Shown: positions 34,318 through 42,436 of the stretch, piece after piece
Layout of the letters: every line of letters begins with the position of its first letter
Numbering within the stretch: position 1 is the stretch's first letter
DNA from: an uncultured Muribaculaceae bacterium
GTDB taxonomy: Bacteria; Bacteroidota; Bacteroidia; Bacteroidales; Muribaculaceae
DNA: 48,229 nt
NCBI GenBank assembly: GCA_947176745.1
Contig: CAMWRV010000018.1
Location: 1-48,229 of the forward strand
Reading direction: 5' to 3'
Translations under genes and position numbers: made by a program
Notes under the pieces: model-generated
What the model was told of the DNA's origin: nothing
The model's input: the letters and a program-made list of their open reading frames with translations, nothing else
Database searches by the model: none

Positions 34318-34413
34318 ATTTTACCTGCGGCACATCTTCGGCGCGGGATTCTTCGACTCGCGCGAAGAACGCCACATCAGGCTTGTCATAAGCTCCAAAA
34401 CCACGAATAAATG
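34318..34413 (+). pseudogene. Possible gene-end remnant before the four-helix-bundle gene
   Basis: An open frame without a start codon runs after a stop near 34316 and reads FYLRHIFGAGFFDSREERH, then a short tail, to a TGA that overlaps the next ATG (ATGA, 34411-34414). Base composition changes from AT-rich to GC-rich within it. The overlapping stop/start is typical of a coupled upstream gene, so this may be the 3' relic of a deleted neighbour. It could equally be chance. Confidence 0.25.
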
Positions 34414-34962
34414 ACAACAACCCGTTTTTTGAAAATAAGCGGTGATTACACCAGTTGGAATATTTATCGCAAATCAGTGATCATCTGCGATGTTACGGAA
34501 ATGTTCATCAATCGTGCGCTTCCTCGCGGATCACGCACTATCGACCAAATGCGACAAGCGGCCCGCTCATGCAAGCAAAACATCGTAGAGGGCGTCAGCG
34601 ACTCAACAATTTCGGCAGAAATGTGCATAAAGCTGATCGGAGTGGCACGCGGGTCGGTTCGGGAGTTGCTTGAAGATTATGGCGATTACCTTCGGCAACA
34701 CGGCCTTAACACCTGGACAGCAAACGACGAGCGCACCCTTCAAACCCGGGCATACTGTATAAAAAACGATGATCCCGGTGAGTTTGTGGACAAATGCCGC
34801 GAGCGCAGCGACGAGACTGTAGCCAATATCATGCTGACACAAATACGGCAAATGGACTCAATGCTTGCAAAACTACTTCGTAAGATCGAGGCTGATTTTA
34901 TTGCCGAAGGAGGCATCAAGGAGGCCATGTCTAAAGCACGACGAGGCAATCGCGGCTATTAG
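34411..34962 (+). CDS. Four-helix-bundle protein (IVS/TIGR02436-like, suffix type)
   Basis: A 183-residue protein of the family that includes 23S rRNA intervening-sequence proteins and Avd-like proteins. Key features: LPRGSRTIDQMRQAARSCKQNIVEGVSD, the helix 2 signature with ...QNIVEG, and VARGSVRELLEDYGDYL, helix 3. The C-terminal extension (about 130-183) matches the 'four helix bundle suffix' subgroup. Members bind nucleic acid or act as pentameric partners, but this subgroup has no established role. The gene is followed at 32 bases by the macro-like gene. No retron, reverse transcriptase or variable repeat was seen nearby. Confidence 0.8.
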   Translation: MTTTRFLKISGDYTSWNIYRKSVIICDVTEMFINRALPRGSRTIDQMRQAARSCKQNIVEGVSDSTISAEMCIKLIGVARGSVRELLEDYGDYLRQHGLNTWTANDERTLQTRAYCIKNDDPGEFVDKCRERSDETVANIMLTQIRQMDSMLAKLLRKIEADFIAEGGIKEAMSKARRGNRGY

Positions 34963-34994
34963 TAAGATTTATAAGATTATCAAAAAATTGAATT

Positions 34995-35396
34995 ATGGAA
35001 TATACACCTGAAAACATCACGACGCTCGGAGAGGACGAGATCTTCGTGTTCGGCAGCAATCTTGAGGGCATCCACGCCGGCGGTGCCGCGCGTGTGGCAT
35101 ATGAGCGCTTCGGCGCAGTAATGGGGCAAGGCGTCGGTCCTCAGGGACAATCGTATGCAATACCCACCATGCAGGGCGGAGTCGAGACCATAAAGCCCTA
35201 TGTCGACGAATTTGTAAGACTTGCGCGCGAATGGGACCAGAATACTTTTTATGTCACCCGCATCGGCTGCGGGATAGCCGGATTTACCGACGAGGAGATC
35301 GCCCCGCTGTTTGACGAGGCGTATGATCTCTACAACGTGCGGTTACCGGAATCTTTCGCTCGCATCATACGCCGCAACCGCGGCCTGATTGAATAA
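34995..35396 (+). CDS. Macro-domain-like protein (A1S_2505-type)
   Basis: A 133-residue protein whose pattern EIFVFGSNLEGIHAGGAARVAYERFGA, GPQGQSYAIPTM and FYVTRIGCGIAGFTDEEIAPLF is that of small phage- and island-associated proteins with a macro-like fold. True macrodomains bind ADP-ribose through Gly-rich loops equivalent to those seen here, so binding or removal of ADP-ribose is plausible but unproved. It shares a direction and a 32-base gap with the four-helix-bundle gene. A bidirectional terminator follows. Confidence 0.7.
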   Translation: MEYTPENITTLGEDEIFVFGSNLEGIHAGGAARVAYERFGAVMGQGVGPQGQSYAIPTMQGGVETIKPYVDEFVRLAREWDQNTFYVTRIGCGIAGFTDEEIAPLFDEAYDLYNVRLPESFARIIRRNRGLIE

Positions 35397-35440
35397 ATAC
35401 CCCATGCCACATCCTCTGACAATCCACTCCCACTGATGCC

Positions 35441-35479
35441 ATAAAAGAAGGCGGATACCTCTGCGGTATCCGCCTTCTT
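35441..35479. terminator. Bidirectional terminator between the macro-like gene and the P-type ATPase
   Basis: A perfect 15-bp stem (35445-35459 with 35465-35479) and a five-base loop. On the minus strand it is followed by TTTTAT, good for the ATPase gene; on the plus strand the tail is less T-rich (TTCTTCTGTGG). Confidence 0.85.
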
Positions 35480-35523
35480 CTGTGGCATTCCGGTCTTCGA
35501 CCTATTTCAGATGGAGATCGCCG

Positions 35524-38169
35524 TCACTTTCTGAAAAGTCTGACGACCTCGCCGATCCAGAGAACGAGCGACGTCGAGGCTATGATTATCACCCAGTCAG
35601 AGAAGCGCAGAGGAACGACGTTGAAGAATTCTCCGCCGACGCTGACGATGAGGATCTGTCCGGCAAGGATAGCGAGGGCGATAAGGCCGAACCCGCCGCA
35701 TCCCTTGAAATGGAATGCCGAGCGACCGGTTGCAAACGCACGGGCGTTGAACATGTTCCAGAACTGCAGGAAGACAAAGATCGTGAAGAAAAGTGAAAGT
35801 TCATACGCGCTGAGACCGGTGTTCGCGCCGAACTCCACATTGCCGATCTGAGTCAGAGAGGTTATGTCGGTATGCTCGAAATAGTAGAGCAGACCGAGCA
35901 GCAGCAGGAAGAACACACCTCCGACACCGGCTATCGACTTCCACATGTTGCGGTTTATGATGAAAGCAGTGCGCGAACGCGGTTTCTCCTTCATGACAGA
36001 GTGCGATGGCGGCAGAGAGGCAAGAGCCATTGCAGCGAATGTGTCCATGATCAGATTGACCCAGAGCATCTGTGTCACTGTCAGAGGAGACTGCATGCCC
36101 ATGAACGCGCCGAAGAGCACGATGAGACAGGCGGCCACATTGACTGTCATCTGGAAAAGGATGAAGCGCTGTATGTTCTGGTAGAGCGAGCGCCCCCACA
36201 TCACGGCACGTCCTATCGAAGAGAAAGAATTGTCGATTATAGTGATGTCGGATGCCTCCTTGGCGACCGATGTTCCGTCGCCCATCGACAGGCCGACATG
36301 TGCGCTCTTGAGCGCGGGCGCGTCGTTTGTGCCGTCGCCTGTCACTGCCACCACCTCATTGTTGGCCTGCAGAGCCTCGACAAGGCGTTTCTTGTCCATG
36401 GGTCGGGCTCGGGCGATGATCTTCAGGTCGCCGACGCGATCCTTAAGCAGAGAGTCGGGGATCTCGGCGAATTCAGGACCTGTGATTATATTGCGTTCAC
36501 CATCGACAGAATCATTCCAGAGACCGATCTGACGCCCGATCTCCTTGGCAGTTCCGGGGGTGTCGCCAGTGACAATCTTGACCTTTATGCCTGCGTCGAT
36601 AACCTCTCTGACGGCTACAGGCACGTCGGAGCGGACTGGATCGGAAATAGCCACAATGCCGAGGAAAGTGAGGTTTTCGGCCACTACCCTGCCCTCTTCT
36701 ATCGTGCGGTCACCCTCTTTCACTTCCTGATATGCGAACCCGAGTGTGCGCATCGCCTGGTTCTGATATTCGAGCAGCTGCGCGTCAATCTCCTTTTTGG
36801 TCACTCCGGCCGTGTCACGACACATGCCGAAGACAATCTCGGGAGCACCCTTGCCATAGAGAATCGTCTTTCCGCTTGCGGACTTCACGACCGTGGCCAT
36901 ATACTTGCGCTCGGTCGTGAACGGAAGTTCACCGACACGGACCGTGTTATCCCGCAGAGACATATAGTCGGCTCCTCTCTGACGCAACCAGAGAAGGAGC
37001 GCACCCTCGGTCGGGTTGCCGAGCACCTGGGGTTTCTCGCCGGACAGGTCGAGTTGCGCGGTGGAGTTGACCGCTATTCCCTCGCAGAGGATCTCGTCAG
37101 AAGGATTGCCGAAGAAGTCGGCCTTGTAGACCTGCATCTGGTTCTCGGTCAGCGTGCCAGTCTTGTCGGTGCATATCACGGTTGTGGCACCCATGGTCTC
37201 GCAGGCGTGCATCTTTCGGACAAGGTTGTTGGTCTTGAGCATGCGACGCATGGAGTATGCCAGTGAAAGCGTGACAGCCATAGGCAGACCTTCAGGCACA
37301 GCCACTACAACGAGAGTGACGGCCACCATAAGGGTCTGGAGGAAATATGCGAGGAACGATATCCAGTCGAACGCGGGCATTCCGATGAAATACATTATGA
37401 TCCGGCCGACGACAATGGCGGCGGCGAAGCCGTAGGATATCTTCGTGATCAGATCGCCGAGTCCGTCAAGCTGCTCGTTGAGCGGAGTCTTCACGCTGTC
37501 GTCGATCTGGGCGGCCTCAAAGACCTTGCCGTTCTCGGTGTGGTCGCCGACGGCGAAGACGCGCATGACTCCATGTCCCTCCATGATTTTCGTGCCGCGC
37601 ATGGCATGATTGCTGGGGAATGTGGCCTCCTTGTCGAACCGCGCCGGATCGGTAGTCTTGTGGCATATCGGCTCGCCGGTCAGCGTGGACTCGTCGATAT
37701 TGAGCATCACAGCCTCAAGCAGTTCGCCGTCAGCGGGCACCTCCGATCCGGTATTGAGTATCACGATGTCGCCGACAACCACATCTTTTTTCGCCACCTG
37801 CATGGCATTGCCGTTTCGGATCACCTGCACAGGCTCGTCATCATTGACCTGATTGAGCAGTGCGAATTCCTTGTCGGCCTTGAGCTCAAAGACAAAGGCA
37901 AGTCCGGTGGCGAGCAGAATGGCGATGAAGATGCCGACAGGCTCGAAGAAGACGCCGGCGCCTTCGCCGAGCCCCCAGTATTCGTAACACGAGATGCCTA
38001 CAGAGAGCACACCTGCGATCATAAGGATTATGATCAGCGGGTCGCCGAACTTCTCAAGAAACCGTTTCCACAACGGATCCTTGTCGGCAGGAGTCAGGAT
38101 ATTGGCACCGTTTTTCAAGCGGCTTTCCGACACCTGGGCGTCAGTCAGTCCTGTGTAATGGTTGTTCAT
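35524..38169 (-). CDS. Calcium-translocating P-type ATPase (PMCA-type)
   Basis: An 881-residue P2-type ATPase with ten hydrophobic segments. It has the cation-ATPase N-terminal domain, an actuator loop (STLTGEP), phosphorylated Asp335 in DKTGTLT, KGAPE in the nucleotide domain and GDGTNDAPALK in the hinge. The C-terminal six-helix block includes the NLIMDTFAAMALAS ion-site helix, typical of Ca2+ pumps such as PMCA/SERCA-like bacterial enzymes. It would export Ca2+ from the cytoplasm, but ion choice is inferred. The gene is divergent from poxB with a 389-base regulatory region; a long leader of about 160 nt is predicted. Confidence 0.92.
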   Translation of the reverse strand: MNNHYTGLTDAQVSESRLKNGANILTPADKDPLWKRFLEKFGDPLIIILMIAGVLSVGISCYEYWGLGEGAGVFFEPVGIFIAILLATGLAFVFELKADKEFALLNQVNDDEPVQVIRNGNAMQVAKKDVVVGDIVILNTGSEVPADGELLEAVMLNIDESTLTGEPICHKTTDPARFDKEATFPSNHAMRGTKIMEGHGVMRVFAVGDHTENGKVFEAAQIDDSVKTPLNEQLDGLGDLITKISYGFAAAIVVGRIIMYFIGMPAFDWISFLAYFLQTLMVAVTLVVVAVPEGLPMAVTLSLAYSMRRMLKTNNLVRKMHACETMGATTVICTDKTGTLTENQMQVYKADFFGNPSDEILCEGIAVNSTAQLDLSGEKPQVLGNPTEGALLLWLRQRGADYMSLRDNTVRVGELPFTTERKYMATVVKSASGKTILYGKGAPEIVFGMCRDTAGVTKKEIDAQLLEYQNQAMRTLGFAYQEVKEGDRTIEEGRVVAENLTFLGIVAISDPVRSDVPVAVREVIDAGIKVKIVTGDTPGTAKEIGRQIGLWNDSVDGERNIITGPEFAEIPDSLLKDRVGDLKIIARARPMDKKRLVEALQANNEVVAVTGDGTNDAPALKSAHVGLSMGDGTSVAKEASDITIIDNSFSSIGRAVMWGRSLYQNIQRFILFQMTVNVAACLIVLFGAFMGMQSPLTVTQMLWVNLIMDTFAAMALASLPPSHSVMKEKPRSRTAFIINRNMWKSIAGVGGVFFLLLLGLLYYFEHTDITSLTQIGNVEFGANTGLSAYELSLFFTIFVFLQFWNMFNARAFATGRSAFHFKGCGGFGLIALAILAGQILIVSVGGEFFNVVPLRFSDWVIIIASTSLVLWIGEVVRLFRK

Positions 38170-38334
38170 ATCTATATAATTTATGGGTTAAATAAGTATT
38201 CATATTTAAACGATTGTAAGTGCTGAAAAATCTTTTATACAATCTGCGGCAAAAACAAGCTGTCATTTTGTATAAATTAAAGTATGAGCACGTACTTATT
38301 GAGATGACCATCAGATAGACACTGATTCACACTG

Positions 38335-38342
38335 CAAATATA
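38335..38342 (-). promoter_or_regulatory. Possible -7 box of the P-type ATPase gene
   Basis: The minus strand reads TATATTTG (TAnnTTTG); the leader would be about 160 nt. No well-placed -33 element. Confidence 0.4.
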
Positions 38343-38475
38343 ATGATTTCGAACGACAAAACCGTCACAAACGAAACATTTCAGCCCTAAGCGGCAATCC
38401 GGATCCTACCGCCGCTGCAACGTTGCATAGCGTTACTGACCGCACAGACACAATGAGGACTTAGGGCCGTATTGA

Positions 38476-38505
38476 TTGTTATAAGTAAGTAAATGTTCAA
38501 ATTTG
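38476..38505 (+). promoter_or_regulatory. Predicted poxB promoter inside a palindrome
   Basis: TTG (38476-38478), 19 nt, then CAAATTTG (38498-38505), one base off TAnnTTTG. The -7 region is the centre of the 14-bp palindrome GTTCAAATTTGAAC, so a bound repressor would block it. Confidence 0.5.
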
Positions 38506-38521
38506 AACACTTACTTATAAC
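38478..38521. promoter_or_regulatory. 44-base nested palindrome, probable operator
   Basis: Outer arms of 13 bp (38478-38490 and 38509-38521) are perfect inverse complements; the inner 14 bp (38495-38508) is itself a perfect palindrome; a four-base AAAT bulge (38491-38494) breaks the symmetry. It covers the poxB -33/-7 region and the expected transcription start. Confidence 0.7.
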
Positions 38522-38549
38522 AAACCACAGTCTTATAACAAACCACAGT
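38514..38549 (+). repeat. 18-bp perfect tandem repeat in the poxB leader
   Basis: Two identical copies, 38514-38531 and 38532-38549. The first overlaps the right arm of the palindrome, so the repeat also duplicates part of the operator half site. It ends nine bases before the ATG. Confidence 0.85.
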
Positions 38550-38558
38550 ATATAGGAA

Positions 38559-40250
38559 ATGGATCACGACCAGAAAACAGTGGCCTCCCAGATAGCCGAG
38601 ATGATAGCCGATGCGGGAGTGAGACACATTTATGCGATAACAGGCGACAGCCTAAACAATCTTACCGACGCCTTTGCCAAAGAGGGACGAGTGAAATTCA
38701 TACATATGCGTCATGAGGAATCGGGCGCGTTCGCCGCCAGTGCGGAAGCGCAGCTCACCGGCAGACTGGCAGCCTGTGCCGGAAGCAGCGGGCCGGGACA
38801 CGTGCACCTTATAAACGGACTGTATGACGCCCAGCGGAGCAATGCGCCCGTACTGGCCATAGCCTCCACCTGCGCTTCCGCCATGTTCGGAACAGAGTAT
38901 TTCCAGGAAACAGATCCCGGATCGCTCTTCTCCGACTGCAGCATGTATGTCAAGACTGCCACCACTCCCGGGCAGGTGCCACACATGCTTCAGGCAGCCA
39001 TGCAGGAGGCCGTAGGCCGAGGAGGAGTGGGAGTGATCGGGCTTCCCGCCGATGTCACCGGACAACCCGCCTCTGAATCGTATGCATCGACAGAGCCGCT
39101 CTATACCGACCGTCTGCCAGAACCGTCGGAAGCGGATATCGAGGAGGCGGCACGGCTAATCAATGAAGCAGAAAGCGTCGCCATCTTTGCCGGACACGGA
39201 GCGAAAGATGCCGCGGAACTGCTTGACCGTCTTTCCGACAAGATAAAGGCTCCCGTGGCTACCACATACAAAAGCCAGCTTGAGCTTGACGGCAAGTGCC
39301 GCAACTATGTGGGGCACATGGCTTATCTCGGCATGTGGTCGGCCGAGAAGGCCATAGCCTCGGCAGATGTGATTGTGCTGATCGGCATGAACTTCCCCTA
39401 CCCCGGCTTCTTCCCCACCGACAAAAAGATCATACAGACCGATATCCGCGCCGAGAGGCTGGGAAGAAAGGCGAAGGTCGATGTGGCCTGCCGTGCCGAT
39501 GCAGGACTGTTTCTGTCGGCCCTTCTGCCAAAAGTCGATGAAAAAAGAGACTCGGCGTTTCTCGACAAAGCACTCGCCGATTACTCCGCTATCAAGGCAA
39601 AATTTGAAATTCCGCTTAAAGAGCGCGGCACCAAGGGCGCAGTGCGGCCCGAATTCATGATAAGCCTTCTTGACCGCATGGCCGATGACAATGCAGTGTT
39701 CACGGTCGATACCGGAATGAACAACCTCTGGACATCGCATTACCTCACAGCCGGCAACGGACGCAGCATGATAGGATCGTTCACCCACGGTTCTATGGCC
39801 AACGCCATGCCCATGGCGATCGGAGCCAAGACCGCATGCCCCGACCGTCAGGTCATCGCCATTTGCGGAGACGGAGGATTCTCCATGCTTATGGGTGAGC
39901 TGCTGACGATAATCCAATACCGTCTGCCCGTAAAGATACTTGTGGCCGACAACCGCAGCCTCGCATTCGTGAAATGGGAAATGGAGATGGCGGGACTTCC
40001 GCCGGAAGAGACAGACCTGACAAATCCCGACTTCGGAAAGATGGCCTCGGCCATGGGACTTCATGCCGAGACAGTCGATGATCCGGACCTTCTTGAAGCG
40101 GCCATGAGAAGCTGGCTTGATGCCGACGGACCGGCACTTCTGTCGGTGGTCACAGACCGCGACGCCGCTTCATTCGGATTCTCGGAGAAGCTGATGGATT
40201 CGGCTCGTCCGGGCAATCCTCTCAGTAATTTCTCGCCAACGGGAGCCTGA
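38559..40250 (+). CDS. poxB: Pyruvate dehydrogenase (quinone)/pyruvate oxidase-type ThDP enzyme
   Basis: A 563-residue member of the ThDP/FAD family. The Pyr domain has the ThDP-activating Glu (Glu53/Glu54 in RHEES) and the PP domain has GDGGFSM (Gly437-Gly439) with VADNRS about 27 residues later, the ThDP/Mg2+ motif. The central FAD-binding domain includes IGMNFPYPGFFP. Family members decarboxylate pyruvate to acetate and CO2, passing electrons to quinone. The C terminus is short and lacks the amphipathic lipid-binding helix of E. coli PoxB, so membrane coupling may differ. Its presence in an anaerobe-like genome is of interest. It is a single-gene unit under a palindromic operator. Confidence 0.88.
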   Translation: MDHDQKTVASQIAEMIADAGVRHIYAITGDSLNNLTDAFAKEGRVKFIHMRHEESGAFAASAEAQLTGRLAACAGSSGPGHVHLINGLYDAQRSNAPVLAIASTCASAMFGTEYFQETDPGSLFSDCSMYVKTATTPGQVPHMLQAAMQEAVGRGGVGVIGLPADVTGQPASESYASTEPLYTDRLPEPSEADIEEAARLINEAESVAIFAGHGAKDAAELLDRLSDKIKAPVATTYKSQLELDGKCRNYVGHMAYLGMWSAEKAIASADVIVLIGMNFPYPGFFPTDKKIIQTDIRAERLGRKAKVDVACRADAGLFLSALLPKVDEKRDSAFLDKALADYSAIKAKFEIPLKERGTKGAVRPEFMISLLDRMADDNAVFTVDTGMNNLWTSHYLTAGNGRSMIGSFTHGSMANAMPMAIGAKTACPDRQVIAICGDGGFSMLMGELLTIIQYRLPVKILVADNRSLAFVKWEMEMAGLPPEETDLTNPDFGKMASAMGLHAETVDDPDLLEAAMRSWLDADGPALLSVVTDRDAASFGFSEKLMDSARPGNPLSNFSPTGA

Positions 40251-40276
40251 CAAAGCGGGAGTCCACATAGAATCCA

Positions 40277-40307
40277 CTTGAATTATCAGATTTTTATGCT
40301 AATTTTG
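40277..40307 (+). promoter_or_regulatory. Promoter of the OmpR/HisKA two-component operon
   Basis: CTTG (40277-40280, containing TTG), 19 nt, then TAATTTTG (40300-40307). The leader to the GTG at 40330 is about 15-20 nt. Confidence 0.65.
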
Positions 40308-40329
40308 CATCACCTAACTGCATGACCAA

Positions 40330-41013
40330 GTGGAGACAATTCTGATCGTAGAAGATGAAAAGCGTGTGGCAGACCTTCTCAGAGCCGGGCTTGAGGAGGC
40401 CGGCTACCGTACGCTTGTCGCATATGACGGAGCCATGGGGCTCCGCCTTTTCCAGTCGGACAAGGCCGACCTTGTGATTTCAGACATAGTGCTTCCGAAA
40501 CTTGACGGTTTCGAGCTTTGCCGTGAAATCAGAAAGAGCGGAAGCAGCGTGCCTATACTCATGCTGACCGCACTCGGCACAACCGACGACAAACTCGACG
40601 GATTCGATTCGGGAGCAGACGACTATATGGTCAAGCCCTTTGACTTCAGGGAACTGAAGGCCCGAATAAAAGTCCTTATGAAACGCGTCGTCAGAAAAGA
40701 GGAGAAACGCGACCGGCTGGAATACGCCGATATCGTGATCGATCTTGACAGACACCACGTTAGCCGCCGTGGAACCGACATCAGACTGACTCCCAAAGAA
40801 TTCAATCTTCTGGTGTATATGGTCGAGAATGCCGAGAAAGTCATAAGCCGCATCGACATCGCCGAGAAAGTATGGAACACCCATTTCGACACGGGCACCA
40901 ACTTCATCGATGTCTACATAAACTATCTGAGAAAGAAAATCGACAGAGACTTCGACACAAGACTAATCCACACGCGTCCGGGCATCGGATTCATATTCTC
41001 CTCCAATCCATGA
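40330..41013 (+). CDS. OmpR-family response regulator
   Basis: A 227-residue regulator starting with GTG (METILIVEDEKRVADLL). The ATG eight bases upstream is in another frame. The receiver domain has Glu8-Asp9, phospho-acceptor Asp52 in ISDIVLPKLDG and Lys in DYMVKPF. The winged-helix domain (about 130-225) includes the HVSRRGTDIRLTPKEFNLLVYMVENAEKVISR signature and NYLRKKIDR. Its stop overlaps the kinase ATG (ATGA). Family members bind direct repeats with 11-bp spacing, and such a set of repeats lies upstream of the next operon (42376-42414), so that is the likely target. Confidence 0.95.
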   Translation: METILIVEDEKRVADLLRAGLEEAGYRTLVAYDGAMGLRLFQSDKADLVISDIVLPKLDGFELCREIRKSGSSVPILMLTALGTTDDKLDGFDSGADDYMVKPFDFRELKARIKVLMKRVVRKEEKRDRLEYADIVIDLDRHHVSRRGTDIRLTPKEFNLLVYMVENAEKVISRIDIAEKVWNTHFDTGTNFIDVYINYLRKKIDRDFDTRLIHTRPGIGFIFSSNP

Positions 41014-42380
41014 AGATAAAGGCCTCCCTCACCCTGAGAAACGCCGTCGCCACCGCCACGGTCTTTCTTTTCTGCCTAACGCTCATCTATCTGATAAGTC
41101 TGCATAACCGCGCCCAGACATTCGCGCACGATCTCAAGGGTGAGGCCATAACGAAAGCCCACCTTTTTCTCAACGGGCAGGTCGACGCGGAGACAATGCA
41201 GTCGATCTACCTCAACAACAAGGCATTTATCAATGAAGTCGAGGTAGCCGTCTACACCACGGATTTCGAAATGCTCTATCATGACGCCATTGACAACGAC
41301 ATAATAAAAGAGGACCGTTCGATGATCGACAGAATCCTCAAAGAGCGGGAAATCGACATCAACGAAGGGCGCTATCAGGGCATAGGCCTAATATACAATC
41401 ACGGCGGCAAGGACTATATAGTGACGGCGGCCGCCTACGACGGATACGGCCACAAGAACATGCACGGACTTCTTGTGACGCTTGTCATCCTGTTCGCGGT
41501 CGGACTGACACTGCTTGTACTTGTCGGCTACATACTGGCAAGGTCAGCGCTTCGGCCTGTGAAAGCGATCGCCGCGACCGCCGCCCGCATCAACGAGACA
41601 AACCTCGACCGCCGGCTTCCCATAAGGAAAGAAAAAGATGAACTCGACGAACTGAGCGCGGTTTTCAATTCACTTCTGGAGCGTCTTGAAAAATCGTTTA
41701 ATTCTCAAAAAAGCTTCGTCAGCAACGTGTCGCATGAAATCAAGACTCCGCTGGCCGCCATAATCGCCGAGCTTGATCTCGCACTTCAGAAAGAGCGCGA
41801 TCCGGCCCAATATCAGGCGGCCTTACGCAACGCGCTCAACGATGCACGCGGAATGACCCGTCTTACAGAAGGGCTGCTGAATCTCGCGAGAGCCGATTAC
41901 CGGCCCGACAAGATCAAACAAGAGGAGATAAGGCTCGACGAACTTCTGCTCGACATAACCGACACGACCGGCCGGGCACATCCTGACTATCACGCCGACA
42001 TAGTGTTCGCACTCGACAACGAAGATGACGACAGGATGATAACCGTTGTCGGCAACCGCTATCTGCTTTCAGTCGCCCTGTCGAACCTGATAGACAACAA
42101 CTGCAAGTATTCAGACAACCACACGTCGGTGATCCTGATCTCGGGCGACAGTAAAAACGCCGTCATCCGGTTTTCCGACACCGGCCGCGGCATGGACGAG
42201 CGCGAACGTGCCGAGATCTTCAGACTGTTCCATCGTGGAGACAACAGCCGCGACGTGAAAGGCTACGGCATCGGCATGACGCTCGCTCTCAGAATAATAA
42301 AGCTGCACCACGGCACGATCGAGGTCCTGTCGCACCCCGGCGAAGGGACTACATTCATGGTCAGCATACCGCATCTCTAA
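41010..42380 (+). CDS. HisKA sensor kinase with acidic periplasmic domain
   Basis: A 456-residue kinase; the ATG at 41010 is chosen by overlap with the regulator stop (ATGA). Two membrane helices (about 13-32 and 153-176) enclose a sensor domain of about 120 residues. Its centre (about 90-122) is rich in acidic residues (HDAIDNDIIKEDR, KEREIDINEG), reminiscent of the acidic patch with which PhoQ senses Mg2+. HAMP is at about 177-229, phospho-acceptor His242 in SHEIKTPLAA, then HATPase motifs DNNCKY, DTGRGMDERE and GYGIGMTLA. The neighbouring mgtA-like operon makes Mg2+ or another cation the likely signal. Confidence 0.95.
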   Translation: MKIKASLTLRNAVATATVFLFCLTLIYLISLHNRAQTFAHDLKGEAITKAHLFLNGQVDAETMQSIYLNNKAFINEVEVAVYTTDFEMLYHDAIDNDIIKEDRSMIDRILKEREIDINEGRYQGIGLIYNHGGKDYIVTAAAYDGYGHKNMHGLLVTLVILFAVGLTLLVLVGYILARSALRPVKAIAATAARINETNLDRRLPIRKEKDELDELSAVFNSLLERLEKSFNSQKSFVSNVSHEIKTPLAAIIAELDLALQKERDPAQYQAALRNALNDARGMTRLTEGLLNLARADYRPDKIKQEEIRLDELLLDITDTTGRAHPDYHADIVFALDNEDDDRMITVVGNRYLLSVALSNLIDNNCKYSDNHTSVILISGDSKNAVIRFSDTGRGMDERERAEIFRLFHRGDNSRDVKGYGIGMTLALRIIKLHHGTIEVLSHPGEGTTFMVSIPHL

Positions 42381-42414
42381 TGATTTTCTAATTTCATTCT
42401 AATGGTTCTCTAAC
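42376..42414 (+). promoter_or_regulatory. Four TCTAAT/C direct repeats with exact 11-bp spacing
   Basis: TCTAAT starts at 42376, 42387 and 42398, and TCTAAC at 42409. The first overlaps the kinase stop codon and the last ends 22 bases before the -7 box (42437). Direct repeats at one helical turn are the usual binding pattern of OmpR/PhoB-family regulators, one of which is encoded in the preceding operon. Confidence 0.75.
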
Positions 42415-42436
42415 CGACAGTCCGGAATTAGAGGAG

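Larger units (their letters stand above)
38170..38558. other. Divergent regulatory region between the Ca2+ ATPase gene and poxB
   Basis: No gene was seen in this 389-base region. It holds a possible minus-strand -7 box (38335-38342), a 12-bp perfect palindrome TGCAACGTTGCA (38416-38427), the poxB promoter (38476-38505) inside a 44-base palindrome (38478-38521), and an 18-bp perfect tandem repeat (38514-38549). Partial ACTTA-like half sites also occur near 38295. Confidence 0.7.

Noticed and set aside
34133..34420. 95-residue minus-strand ORF in the gap
   Set aside because: It runs through a terminator hairpin and an AT-rich spacer, has no family features and no promoter.
34411..34962. Avd-type partner in a diversity-generating retroelement
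   Set aside because: No reverse transcriptase, template repeat or variable repeat was found nearby.
38514..38549. CRISPR-like array
   Set aside because: Only two copies without spacers; it is a simple tandem duplication.
40322..40330. ATG at 40322 as start of the OmpR-family regulator
   Set aside because: It is out of frame with the receiver domain; the in-frame start is the GTG at 40330.
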